Assembly: GCA_963995505.1 (NCBI GenBank)
Contig: OZ023190.1
Span: 19,276,092-19,340,091 of the forward strand
Direction of reading: 5' to 3'
DNA from: Hypericum androsaemum
Taxonomy: Eukaryota; Streptophyta; Magnoliopsida; Malpighiales; Hypericaceae
Length of the DNA: 64,000 nucleotides
Shown: positions 36,526 to 47,559 of the stretch, piece after piece
Numbering within the stretch: the first letter of the stretch is position 1
How the letters are laid out: each line of letters starts with the position of its first letter
The notes under the pieces: generated by a model
The model's database searches: none
The model's input: the letters and a program-made list of their open reading frames with translations, nothing else
Told to the model about the DNA's origin: nothing
Made by a program: the position numbers and the translations under genes

Positions 36526-38917
36526 CTTTTGTATTTATTTCACGTTATTATTTTCTTGCATTAGAATATAGGTAATTTTGCTGTGCCTCCACACCAGTTG
36601 TTTTCGACCATAAAATTTGTGCGCGTTTTTATTTCACGTTCTTGCTGGGGGTCCCGGGCTTGTAAGACATTATTCAGCGCTTCGCCGTGGATAACAAAAT
36701 TACAAATGCTAGATGGGATGAGAGAGAGAGAGAGGGAGCATCATGAAGAGTTTAATACTTTTCTAACTTTTAATATTTTCTGAAAAAACTATTTTAGACA
36801 TTTCAAATACTCACTTAATGGCGAAAGTATTTTTAGTATTGAAAGAAATGATTATTTCCGTTAAAAATAACTTGCCTTGCAAAATTTGGGAAATCATTTT
36901 ACAATATTTTCCGATGCTAAACATATTTTGGCAAAACAAACAGTGTGCATTTGTTAAATCTGTATTAGATCCAAAAGGCATGGGAGATTGGAAGAAAAGT
37001 GTGCATGGCATAGGAGTACATTACGAAGGAATGATCAATTAGTTATGTTACGTGCAATATTACAGTATTCCATGTGATGAACTGCCGATAGGAATTAAAA
37101 AACATATACTAAAAAAAGACCAATAACGTCGTTGAGAATACATTAGTGTTAAATACATGTTAAAATTTTTTTATCATCTTTCAAAAAATTTACTTATTTC
37201 AAACTTAGATTAGTCAATTATCTGGATTTCAGATGACAAAAAGAACACTAGAAAGCATTATTTTCTTGATAATAAGGTACTTGATAGCGATACAAGGCTA
37301 ACAAGCAAGTTTATAAACAAGAGTCGGGAAAGGAGAGGTTCCAATTCTAATTGTCAGTGGGTAATTTGAAGGTAAAATATGGAAGGAGGGGGGCCCGGGT
37401 TAAAAGAGATTGTTTTGTCGAGTCCGAATAAGTAGAACTCTAACAGAAAAGGACAAGCTGCAGCGAACATGCATGTCTGAATCTTTGAGACACTGTCCCT
37501 TGTAATCAATGCTTTTGGTTTACCATTGCCCAGACATTCAAAGCTCCAAATTCAAGTAAAAATCTGCAGAGAAAATTTAACCAAATCCTTTTTTATGTTC
37601 GAATTAACCGCGCAATATTGAACTTTGAATCATAGTCAACAACATAGATTGATAATCATGTTTGAATTCAAAATTTCAGTTATGTTAAAACATGTGTTCA
37701 TTAGTTGATCTACCTATTCAATGGATATATGTTTATTATCATCTCGTTTTTTATTTATACACTGAAGCCAATCAACTAGGAAAAAACGTAATTATGTCTG
37801 GTTTTGGATATACCTTCTATAGAGGCATTGAGGATACAAGTCTTGTAAAGTTATATCATGTCTAATAGTTGCATCTTTTGTTTTCCAGTACATTTTATCG
37901 GGCAGTCCTTCTCAGCCAAACAAAAAAACAAATTAGATTGCTTCCTTCCTTCTCTCATTTCCAGTTTTAAATCTTACGTACTTTGCAAGATTTGACTCTT
38001 AGCATAGCATTTGTTAAATATACTTTATAAATAAATTGATGTCATATAATTGTAACTAGAAACGAAAAAGAAGGGAAATCAAAAGAGATACAATTGCAAG
38101 TTGAAAGATATAACTGAAAATTTCCAATTATCATAAAAATTTGTGCGTTGGATCATTTTTCACGTCATAATATCCCAAGCCGTCAATTTGTTTGAATTTT
38201 GAAAAACTGAAAGATGGTAGACCCATTTATGAGAGTGACCTTATAATAATTAATTAATTTTCCCCATATGAATGAAGTGCCCACGTTAAAGTTTTTTTTT
38301 CGGTAGAAAAGTGCCCATGTTTAATTGTGTGTTCCCACGGAGACAAAGGGAGAAAGAAAGCTCCTCTTTCCTTACTCCTTTCACTTTCACTTTCAGGTCC
38401 ATAGCTCCCCCCTTAACTGAAGTACACTCATCTAACAATCTCACGAATTGCCACTTGAGCCAACGACTACGTACGCAGTTTCGACTTCTTCCAGGCCCCA
38501 TATTACACCTGACATCAAAAAGCAAGGTTTGTTTCTCATACCAACAAGTAACCTCTCCCAAATAACAACAACAACTCTTTTCTATGTTCATACGATCATG
38601 CCCGAAAATGTTTGTTTAACCAAAAATTTCGAGTCTGGGGCAACCAGAAAACAACGCTTGCATTGCATGATTTTTTTTTGGGGTAGAAACCATGGTTTAA
38701 CTTGATTAATGAAGGGATTCACAAAATGGCAAAACTTTCCCATTTATCACAATTAATAATCAGAATCCCACCCATGCGCTCTCCGTTTAACTAAAACCCC
38801 AAAAATCCAATGATTCACAAAAGTAAACCCAAAAAAAGGGAGGAAGAAAGGAAAACAAAAGGGTCAAGGAAAATATATAAAAAAATCTACACATGTGCTG
38901 CCACCTCAGCCGTAGGC

Positions 38918-40414
38918 TTAGACTAGCGCCCGGGGGGGCTGCCCTTCTTCCTTGGGTCCGCACGTGAGAAGTTGGGCCCGCTTGGCCTGGAGATCCCAGT
39001 CGGTGGACCCCACGACGTAGAGCATAAGCCCAGCGCAGCAGACCTGGGCCGCCAGCAGCCCTATCCAGAGGCCCACGAAGCCGGCGTTAAGCCAGAACGC
39101 CAGCCCGACCGCCACCGGCATCCCTACCAGGTAGAACGCCCCTAAGTTGACGTTTGCGGCGTGGGAGGGCCGTGCCGTCCCCCTCAGGACCCCGCACCCC
39201 ACCGTCTGCGGGCAGTTCCCGAGCTCGCAGAGCCCGAGAACCGGAAGCGCTGCTGCCGTAAGCCGAAGGATTTCCTCGTCGGCTGTGAACATCCGACCCC
39301 ACGTGTCCCTCATCCCGGTGGCGAAAAACGAGGCCGCCACCCCCATCGCGGCCGCCGCGAACACCCCGACCACCGCGCAGAGACTGGCGCGGGCCGGGTT
39401 GTTCCCCCCGAGCTCGTTCCCCACGCGAGTGGACACCGCGAAGCTCAAGGAGCTCGGGAAGACGTATATCAAGGACGTCGTCTGGATGAGCACCCCCATG
39501 GAGGCCACCGTCGCCCTGGGGCTGGCCAGGAGCCCGCAGAGCACGATCATTATCTCGTACCACCACCACTCGAGGCAGACGGAGACGCAGCTCGGCACGG
39601 CGAGCTTGACGAGCGGGGCCCACCCGGTGAGGCACTCCATGGTCGGGGTGCTCCAGGTGGGTTCGTGGAGGTTGGAGAGCCACACGTAGGATAAGAGGAA
39701 AGCGAGGACGAGGAAGTTGGAGGCGGCGGAGGCGATGGCGACGCCGGCGACCTCGAGGCCCAGGCGCTCCACGAGGAGGAGGTTGATGGGGAGGTGAAGG
39801 AGGGTCCCCGCGAGCGAGGCTACGGTTAGAGGGTGGGTTATCCCCTGGGAGCGGAGGTAGATTCTGACCGGGTGCAGGATGGAGTTGATTAGGAGGTCAG
39901 GGAGGGAGTAGAGGAGATAGGTGTGGGCGACAGCGGTTATCATGGGGTCCTGCCGGAGGTAGAGGAGGATCGTCTTCATGTGGACCCACAGGAAGGAGAT
40001 GGGGATGGATGACGCGAGGAGGAAGACGACCGATCGTTGGAGGGTCAACGAGAGGAGCTTGGGGCGGTGGGCCCCGAACGCCTGGGAGCAGAGGGGCTCC
40101 ATCCCGAGGGAGAGGCCGGCGAGGACAGAGTAACCGGTGATGTTGGCGAAGGCGATGGCCAGGGACCCGGCGGCCAGGGGGAGGTCCCCGAGACGACCCA
40201 GGAAGAGCATGGAGACGATGGAGCGGGAGTAGAGGATGAGGGCCGTTAGGGCTATAGGGAAGGCGAGGTTGAAGAGGGACTTGGACTCTCTTACTACGTC
40301 GTTTAGTATCCGGGTGGTGACCGGCTTCGGATCCTCCTCGGGGAAGGAGAGTAGCTTGTAGTAGAGATTGGGCATGGCCGTTGCCGGTGGAGGTGAAGCC
40401 GGGACGTTACACAT
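38918..40414 (-). CDS. MATE efflux transporter, DETOXIFICATION 48-52 clade (ADP1/DTX51-like)
   Basis: Intronless frame of 498 aa with about 12 hydrophobic segments in two MatE halves, the size typical of the family. Clade-specific blocks are well kept: LGRLGDLPLAAGSLAIAF, ITGYSVLAGLSLGMEPLCSQ, FGAHRPKLLSLTLQR, CLEWWWYEIMIVLCGLL, VSTRVGNELG, LCELGNCPQTVGCGVLRGTA and the C-terminal VVGSTDWDLQAKRAQLLTCG. Members of this clade sit in Golgi, endosomal or plasma membranes. They influence organ initiation, hypocotyl growth and ABA/iron or disease responses; the substrate here is not known. The ATG at 40414 gives a 13-residue extension before a second Met (MPNLYYKLLSF); either may be used. The coding region is much more GC-rich than its surroundings. 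Long frames on the opposite strand (39147-39694) and in another minus frame (39087-39683) are shadows of this GC bias. Gene order supports ADP1/DTX51 or its paralogue. Confidence 0.95.
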   Translation of the reverse strand: MCNVPASPPPATAMPNLYYKLLSFPEEDPKPVTTRILNDVVRESKSLFNLAFPIALTALILYSRSIVSMLFLGRLGDLPLAAGSLAIAFANITGYSVLAGLSLGMEPLCSQAFGAHRPKLLSLTLQRSVVFLLASSIPISFLWVHMKTILLYLRQDPMITAVAHTYLLYSLPDLLINSILHPVRIYLRSQGITHPLTVASLAGTLLHLPINLLLVERLGLEVAGVAIASAASNFLVLAFLLSYVWLSNLHEPTWSTPTMECLTGWAPLVKLAVPSCVSVCLEWWWYEIMIVLCGLLASPRATVASMGVLIQTTSLIYVFPSSLSFAVSTRVGNELGGNNPARASLCAVVGVFAAAAMGVAASFFATGMRDTWGRMFTADEEILRLTAAALPVLGLCELGNCPQTVGCGVLRGTARPSHAANVNLGAFYLVGMPVAVGLAFWLNAGFVGLWIGLLAAQVCCAGLMLYVVGSTDWDLQAKRAQLLTCGPKEEGQPPRALV

Positions 40415-42292
40415 TTTTTTGTGGTTGGTTGGTTGCTTCCTTCCTAATCTCGTGAGCGTTAGGCTTTAGTAGAGAGAAGAGGTACTCTCGTAAAGAGCAC
40501 TCTTTCCTTGGTTTCTTTAGTTGTTGTCTTTTTCTTTCCAAGTCCAGGTGTGTTACACAATGTGGAGATGGATTGGATGGATATGAGGAGAGTGGGAGGA
40601 AGAGGGAGATGGTATTAATAGAGAGAGAGAGAGAGTGTGTTTTTAAGGTGGGTTCCCCTTTCTTTTAATTTTTTTGTTTCTTTATGTGTTTTCTTTAATT
40701 TCTTTCCATTCTTGCTCCCTTGCTTTCGATATTCTTTTTATCTTGTGAAGCGTCATTTTCAGAATTACAAATTTTTGTTTCAAATTTATTATTTTTATTT
40801 ATGACGTGGTTGTTTATACGGGTTTAAATTCAGTGGGGACATGGGTAATCCCCACTGAAAGGTACATGGGCAATATTAAAAATACAATAATTAAAATAAT
40901 TAAAAAAAAATATCAGCAATAAATACAAGTATGGGAATATTGGTTTTCATTTTCTCGGATATTGGTTTCCATCTTCTATACTATTGGTTTCATTCTACTA
41001 TGATATTAGTTTCCATCTTCTATGTTATTGGTTTCATTCTACTATGACATTGGTTTCATCCTACTATGATATTGGTTTCATTCCACCGTGATATTGGTTT
41101 TCATCTTCTCCGATATTGGTATCCCATTATAAGTGAAAATATATACCATGAATGTATTGGTTTCATTCTTCTCGAATATTGGTATCATCGTTCTAGGATA
41201 TTGATGTCATTCTACTTTAATATTGGTATCATTCATCTATGAATTTTTGCTAGAATTTTAAGCACTAAGTTCAAACAACAACCAAACACCAACATAAAGT
41301 CCCAATCTTTAAATACAAAATCATCAGAACCACATGAAATCGACCAATCCAGCAATAATCAAAGTCGGGGAGGGTGGGCGGGGGGAATTATATAGTGGAA
41401 CCTTAATGAGTATGTTTGAATAAAAACTCGAAAATACCCTCAACAGATTCTGACCATCAGATCTGTAAAAAAAAAATTTGATCAAATTTAAAGGTCCATA
41501 TTTAGTCCATACCATAGGGATGGTTTTTATGTAATCCCCTGAATCCAAATCATGTTTATACAAGGAGACGTCAGTTGTCAGGTCTCGAGACCAAGGTTCA
41601 ATTTCCCGTAACCAAGTTTAACACTGAGTGGGGGTAAGTAACGCTAATTACAACTTCCATTCCAATTTTCTCTCACTTGCTCTTTAATGTTGTTTTACTT
41701 TTTTAAGTTTTACCTTTTTAAATGTTGTTCCCCTTCTATTTATTGGTGCATCCTAATGTTCGGAAAATCAATTTAAATGTGCACCAAAATTATCTATGTT
41801 TTAATATAAAACGGACACCTAAAAATTACTTAATTTGTCAAATTGGCTACATCCACATAAAATAGATCTTTATTGATGAATTTCCAATATATGGTTCGAA
41901 TCACCCTATCTCATTTTGAATCAATAACTCAACACCTAATTAGATACATCTTGGCGTCACTCTTTCATATTTTTCTGAAGTCTAATATTTTATAAGAATA
42001 AGTTTTGTATTTTTTTCATTAAAAAACACATATTAGCCTTCATATTGGTACAACTTTCCAAAAATAGTTGGCAATATCGTGAATTTGAGAAATTGTCCAC
42101 TTATTCTTAATGTTGTCACTTTGGGAAAATTTGTATATTTTGAGAGTTTGGCACTTATTTTATAGTCTCATCATTCTCATAAAATGTGTGTCACGACTTG
42201 AACAGGACCGCTTTTTAAGTTAATTCCTATAATTATAATTAGAGAATGTTAGTTTCCCACGTTTGCGCCAAATAAGATGTGCAATGGCAGTA
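40415..42292. other. promoter of the MATE gene and intergenic DNA
   Basis: The first 250 bases upstream of the ATG include a GA run (40621-40635) that would lie in the promoter or leader. Beyond that lie the minisatellite at 40935-41243 and AT-rich DNA without genes. Confidence 0.5.
40935..41243 (+). repeat. minisatellite, ~20-22 bp unit (GATATTGGTTTCATTCTACT)
   Basis: About 14 diverged units of the form (G/T)(A/T)TATTGGT(T/A)TC-ATC-TTCTA-TAT fill about 310 bp, interrupted near 41110-41150. Unit length shifts between 20 and 22. No coding capacity. Confidence 0.85.
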
Positions 42293-42592
42293 GATTGGGT
42301 CCGAAGTGAAGGGACAATTCCGAACCGTTTGGACTGAACGATCGATAATGGCATGTTCCGGTTCTGATAATAGCATATCCCGGTTACGATACTAGCATTC
42401 TCAGTTATTGATAATGGCACGTGTGCTATGACAATGGCATGCCTAATTATTGATAATAACATGTTGATTATCCTCTGCCCGCGTGCGGACTTTTATCATT
42501 TTTTATCCATGTGTTTTAACTCTTTTTTTTAAAAGCTCTCGCATATTTTTGAGTCCAAACAGTTCGGAATGGACCCATTCCGGACTCAATCC
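42293..42592. mobile_element. MITE-like family A, copy 3
   Basis: About 300 bp. Left edge GATTGGGTCCGAAGTG, then AATTCCGAACCGTTTGGAC. Right edge is its inverted match (GTCCAAACAGTTCGGAATGG, CATTCCGGACTCAATCC). The interior 42340-42470 contains about five ~23 bp units around GATAATGGCATG(T/C). Same family as 26352-26659 and 32818-33103; its ends are the best preserved of the three. Confidence 0.75.
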
Positions 42593-42983
42593 AACCCGTC
42601 CTCTGATCCCTTGGAAAGGAACTCTTAGCTGTTGATTTAATTAATGAATTGCTGAAAGTAGAATTTATGTTGGTTCGATCGGCAACAATTACGAATAATA
42701 GAAATATAGCAGAAATATGAGATTGGGAAGTCTCAAATTTTCTAAAATTAATCAAAGAAGTTGTTATTGACATTGGGCAACGGCCGTGACCAATTTAGAT
42801 ACTTGGCAAAGGAAGGCACAATGAGGTGTTGGAAATGGAGATGGGAGGTATAAATGGTGGGGAGTGGGTCAACCTTTATGAAGAATATTGCTTAGGTGTT
42901 AACACAAATAACTCTTATCAAACTAATATATTGCTAATTTGATAGCTGCTTATATTATCATTCGCTATTTGTGTAAATTTTTA

Positions 42984-44510
42984 GGGTAAATCATTCTCAA
43001 GTCTCTGACTTTTGGTCACCAGCCCTCTAGGGTCCCTGGCTTTTGAAAAATGATTGTCCCGTCCCTAAGTTTTGATGATAATAGACTCTCGGATTTCTGG
43101 TGTCGGAATATTCCATATTCTCTGGCAATTCCCCACTTGAAAAGACTAAAATACTCCTTGCACTTAAAAAATAAAAAAAAATCTCTTTCTATCCCTTTAC
43201 CATCTCCCTCCCACTTCATCTTCTACCTCCCACCTTCCACCTTCAATCAAAACACAAACACAAACCTTTTTAGTAAAAATTTAATTTAATTAAAGACAGA
43301 AACTTAGCAACAAACAAACACCACAAAGGAAAAAAAGAAAACTCACTTCAATAACCAGTCATCACGAAACACCCTCTGAACCCAGCATTCCAAAAAAGCA
43401 CAATCACTCACCTTCAAACCCTCCATTCCCTTAAATTTACCTCTCTTGTTTCCACCACATTTAATCTCCTCTTCTCCAACCACCTCACCGGCCCAATCCC
43501 GCAAAGTCTAGCCAACCTGTCGTCCCTCCAGGTGCTAGACCTATTGGACAACAAGCTGATGGCTGAGCTGACCCAGATCAGCCTAATGCAGAACCAACTG
43601 ACTGAGGAAATCCTGGAAGGAGTTGGGTCACTGCCCAGCCTCGAAACCCTATGCCTCTGGACAAACTCCCTAACCGGATCGCTCCCATCGGGCCTCGGCT
43701 CCAACGGGAAGCTACAATGGCTCGACATCTCCACCAATTACCTAATCGGCCTATTACCATTAAACTTTTGAATCAATCAAGAGCTTTGGCTTCCGAGCCT
43801 CCCATCACTGCCCCTCTGGGCCGCCCCAAACTCGTCGCTTCATCTCCAAGTAGAGCATCTCCTTCATATCGCGGTCCTTGAAGATGTAGGGTTAGAGTTA
43901 GGGCTGGACTCCACCGCGTCAACGACCCCGGGCAGATTAAGGTTCAATTTGGTAGTTTTTTCTTCCTATTGCTAATTGAGATTTCTAGGGCTTGGAGTAG
44001 ATGATTTTTAGGGTTTGTTTTTCTGGGCCTGGTTTGATATCTGGTGTATTTCAATTCATGTTAACTGATTCACTTTTAGTTGTCTGTTGGGGGCCTTTCT
44101 GCTGGGTTTGTGTGCGTTACTGTTTATAACCATTTACATGGTGTTATAATTTGGGATGCTTTGGTGATGAACCGGCGATATTCAAGATGTTGAACCGGTG
44201 ATGTATTTGTTATTTGATGAGAGCTTCAAAGCAAGAAGATGAGTTTTTTGAGTTTGAGTTTTGATTTTAGTTGAAGGTTAGAGGAAGAAGATGAAGTGGG
44301 AGTAAGAAAAAAAGTTTTTTATTTTATTTACTAAGAAAAGCTTTTTAGTCTTTTCAAGTGGGGAATCGCCAGAGAATATGGAATATTCCGGTACCAGGGA
44401 TCTGATAGTCTATTATCATCAAAACTTAGGGACGGGACAATCATTTTCTAATAGTTAGAGACCCTAGGAGGAGGGTGACCAAAGGTTAGGGACTTTAGAA
44501 TAATTTATCC
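42984..44510. mobile_element. Pack-MULE 4 carrying an LRR receptor fragment
   Basis: A 1527 bp element with TIRs of about 175 bp (42984-43158 against 44335-44510) starting GGGTAAATCATT / GGATAAATTATT. It has a perfect 9 bp target duplication, AAATTTTTA, at 42975-42983 and 44511-44519. TIR sub-blocks 'GGGTCCCTGG', 'AATGATTGTCCCGTCCCTA' and 'TAATAGACT' are shared with MULE 2 and MULE 6. The interior carries a leucine-rich-repeat gene piece in plus orientation. No transposase. Confidence 0.9.
43415..43771 (+). pseudogene. captured LRR receptor-like kinase fragment inside Pack-MULE 4
   Basis: The plus strand reads SNHLTGPIPQSLANLSSLQV, then an LRR series including LDLLDNKLMAEL, VGSLPSLETLCLWTNSLTG and GLGSNGKLQWLDISTN, ending with a stop at 43769-43771. 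Spacing and the LxxLxLxxNxLTGxxP pattern match plant LRR-RLK ectodomains of the PXY/MDIS1/BAM-related type. There are about four repeats, one of them damaged (the MAELTQISLMQN segment looks like a fusion of two repeats with a deletion). No signal peptide, transmembrane segment or kinase domain remains. The opposite-strand frames at 43414-43760 are shadows. Confidence 0.75.
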
Positions 44511-44892
44511 AAATTTTTATTAACTATCACAAGAATATAATAGACTAATACTTAACTGCATTTTATGTGTGACAAAATATTTAGGTTAATATTAAATTGT
44601 ACCTGGTTCGATAATGAAGAAGCTTCTATTAATCTCCAAATGAAAATGTATGGTTGGCCATTGTTCATTATTCACATGGATCACATTATTTGGTGGAATG
44701 ATTAAGATTCGAAGGAGAGAAACGGTACCTCCCTCGAAAAAATAAATAATAAAGAAGAAAGGGTACGTGAGAGGGAGGGGTCACACGTGCACTCAGGATG
44801 CCTTTACGATCCTGGAGCAGTGCCAATGTCCCTTCTTCCATGCCTGGCCCGTTTCAGAGATGGCAGGATACACATTCTGCTTATATCTTAAT

Positions 44893-46234
44893 GGAATAAG
44901 TACCATTTGAATCATTTGAATCATGTGATTTACACGGATTTTGCGATATGATTTTGAAGTTTAGAAATGACTTTTTTGGTAGTTGTAATTTCACGTTTTT
45001 TGCGTTAGAGGCTCGGGAGCCTCCAGGAGCGAAAAATCAGCTCCGAACCTAAAAACGACGCCGTTTCATTGCTAACTTGTCTCGCCACATCGGGATTTTT
45101 TAATCCGGTTGGCAAGCTTAGTTGACACGAAGAAAAATATCATTTTTAATCCCTATTGTTTATAATTTGTCAAAAATATCCATATCTCTCCCCTCTCTTC
45201 TTCCTCCTCCTCCCCCTGTCACCTCTCTTCTTCCATGATGAAACCCTTTAGGCATCGTCAACAAAACAAACAACATCAAACAAAACAATTGCCCTTCAAG
45301 GGAAGAAGATGTCAAAGGGCGCTGCACACGGCGGCCTTCAAGGGGCGGGTGGAGTGCGTGAAGGCGCTGCACACATCGGGTTCAGTTCGCTGCAGTACGC
45401 CGCCGGTCCTCTTCCCCTCTTTCCGGTGATGAAGAACGGGCTCAAGGTTTTCGATTTCAGCGAAGAGGACGAGCTCCCAGAAATTGCCGCCGGTAAGTTC
45501 CTCGCCAAGTTCCGAAACCTAACAACTAGGCCCCGGCCCGGGTTGATTCGATCGCCGCCGGTTCACTTCCCCACCACCGACCCTGTTCGACGATGCCTAA
45601 TTACCGACCCATCTCCTCATACTACTACTTACCAACTCACTCTATTTTCTGTTTAGAAAGAAACCCCCAAATCTGTTCGGTTCTATATCTACGCCGCCCT
45701 CCACGGTAGAGAGCACGGAGACTTCCCCTGAAGAAGAAATGTCGATGGAAGTAAGCGATGCACGATGAGGAGAGGACAGCAGGCAAAATGAGACAGATTT
45801 CTCCATGGATAGGAGCAAGGCGGTGCACGAGGAGGAAGAAGAAGGGAAGCTTGGGAAACTTTTGAGATTGGGTGGGTGGCCGAAGAGGAAAGAGGGGAGA
45901 GAGAAAAGGAGGAATTTTTTTTGGGGTATTCAAGTAGGGTCACCGAGATAAATCTGTTCGGTTCATCTTGTTTCTTTTACAAAATATAAATAAAGAGGAG
46001 ACTGAAATTGATATTTTTCTTTATGCCAACTGGATAAAAAAACCAATGTGGCGAGACAAGTCAGCAATGAAACAATGTCGTTTCTAGGTTCGGAGCTGAT
46101 TTTTGGCTCAGGGAGGCTCCCGAGCCTCTAACACAAAAAATATCAAACCACAACTACCAAAAAAGTTATTTCTAAACCTCAAGATCATATCAAAAAATTT
46201 GTGTAAATTACAGAATTTAAATGGTACTTATCCC
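44893..46234. mobile_element. Pack-MULE 5 with chimeric gene fragments
   Basis: A 1342 bp element with TIRs of about 240 bp (44893-45135 against 45990-46234) starting GGAATAAGTACCATTT / GGGATAAGTACCATTT. It is flanked by a perfect 9 bp duplication, TATCTTAAT, at 44884-44892 and 46235-46243. The arms include GAGGCTCGGGAGCCTCC, itself a small palindrome, and ACTTTTTTGGTAGTTGT. The left arm has a small internal duplication (GAATCATTT twice). It lies only 383 bp right of Pack-MULE 4. No transposase. Confidence 0.9.
45295..45540 (+). pseudogene. captured ankyrin-like piece joined to another N-terminal exon, inside Pack-MULE 5
   Basis: In one frame (about 45301-45378) the sequence reads RALHTAAFKGRVECVKAL, a good match to an ankyrin repeat. 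In another frame an ATG at 45429-45431 starts MKNGLKVFDFSEEDELPEIA followed by AGKFLAKFRN, which looks like the first exon of a different protein. From memory it resembles the N-terminus of plant ULP2-type SUMO proteases, with low certainty; a donor-like GGTAAG follows GCC at about 45490. The two pieces suggest that the MULE captured two unrelated genes. The combined frame 45309-45656 is open but chimeric. Confidence 0.5.
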
Positions 46235-47559
46235 TATCTTAATTAATTTTCTAGGTTGAAACTATAATTTATTTTAGATTTTATAAATTTTCACTACAAT
46301 AATATTTTTTTTTCCAGGGTTTGTAGATATGGATCTAGAGTAGGGGTTATTACAGCTTCAGAATCACTAGTTATAAGGTTAAAAAAAAAGGAACCGTATT
46401 CAGAACTTTAAAATAAGGTTCGATTACAGTTCATCGAACCTATGGCTACGGTTATGTAACCTTTAGCTATAAGTTTCCAAATTTTAATTTTAATCTTTTT
46501 TAGAAAACTAATTAAATATTGAGCTCACACATAGGTTACCAAACTAAGTTGTCTATATATCTTCAACTCTAAATAAATTCTTGGTAGTTCTCTTACTTTT
46601 ATGAGGAGAGAATACTTGTAGGGACTAATTAGTTGATAGAGAAAAGAGAATCGAAAATGTAATGTATAATTTTGAAGAATGGAAAGAAATATTTCTACTA
46701 TTTTGAAGTAAAATTGAATTTGTAAAAAATACTTTTAAAGAAAACAATAATATGTACTATTGGTAGGAGTGATCAGAGTTATAAAACCTCGAGTTAGTAT
46801 ACAGAAAAATCACAAACCGTACGAAACCTTTATAGAAGGTTCTAGGACATTTTTTGGAACCTTGTCAACAATTTTGAAGCTAATCACTAAAACATATGGT
46901 TCTTTGGTTCTACTTGAACTATGGTCACTCCTAATCTAGAGTCTCCTCATTTTTTCTCCTCTTGTTCTCATCATTTCTTTTCACACGATTGTCTAGCCAA
47001 ATAAAAGCGGGTTCACATTCATATGATCCAGTTAAAAGTTGTAATACCCTAAATCACCAATATAGTATGGATCTTTCTAGGGGGCGTGGTGACATTTTTG
47101 TAGGATAAATATTCCTTTCCATTAGATTAAAATAACTATTCAGTACAAAGCATTTGAATTTTGACGAAATCACATCCGCTGCAAACCTAAAAATTCAACA
47201 CGCACAATAGCACGAATAAAACACTACCCACCTAGTCCCGCCACCCTCCGCCTGGACCTATATATCTTTGACTCTAGCTACCCATCATAAAATCCTCGCG
47301 CAACAACTTGAAGCTATCATGCAATATGCAACATCCCCCTCGCAAAAAATCTACCCCAACCGGGAAAAAAGTGGAATCAGAAAAAGAATACATCACGATA
47401 AAAATTGGTTCTAGTGATAGCACTGCAAAAATAAGGTAAGGATTTCCCCCCCCCCCCTTTACAACCAATCCTAATAAAGCAAAAACCCAAAATAACCCTT
47501 CTCGAACCCACCCAATCCTACCAAAGCCCACAACCCTACAAGTCAGTGCCGACATTCTT
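46235..47559. other. intergenic with a small MITE-like hairpin
   Basis: AT-rich with no gene. It contains the inverted-repeat element at 46764-46933 and a C run at about 47449-47457. Confidence 0.45.
46764..46933. mobile_element. short hAT-like MITE candidate
   Basis: A 170 bp segment bounded by TAGGAGTGATCAGAGTT and its inverted counterpart AACTATGGTCACTCCTA. Inside are further GGTTC/GAACC pairs. TA(G)GGGTG-type ends recall hAT-derived MITEs. I did not find a matching 8 bp duplication. Confidence 0.45.

Larger units (their letters stand above)
33104..38917. other. long intergenic stretch with dispersed repeats, no gene
   Basis: No supported coding region over 5.8 kb. The frames at 33594-33851, 35886-36173, 36818-37042 and 38286-38591 have no family features. 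It contains SINE-like copies (33450-33545, 34120-34265, 35400-35530, 37110-37215), a LINE-type 3' tail near 34990-35125, AT-repeat DNA at 35130-35200, the 55 bp tandem duplication at 35715-35824 and an LTR-like remnant at 36273-36525. Confidence 0.5.

Noticed and set aside
39087..39694. Long open frames on both strands (about 180-198 codons) inside the MATE gene
   Set aside because: Arg/Pro/Gly-rich shadows produced by the GC-rich third positions of the MATE frame; no domain similarity.
41875..41910. tRNA-like GGTTCGAATC near 41895
   Set aside because: No acceptor stem, anticodon arm or A box at the right distance; probably SINE debris.
42975..44519. Independent LRR gene at 43532-43771
   Set aside because: It lies wholly inside an element with TIRs and a perfect 9 bp duplication and lacks a signal peptide, membrane segment and kinase, so it is a captured fragment.
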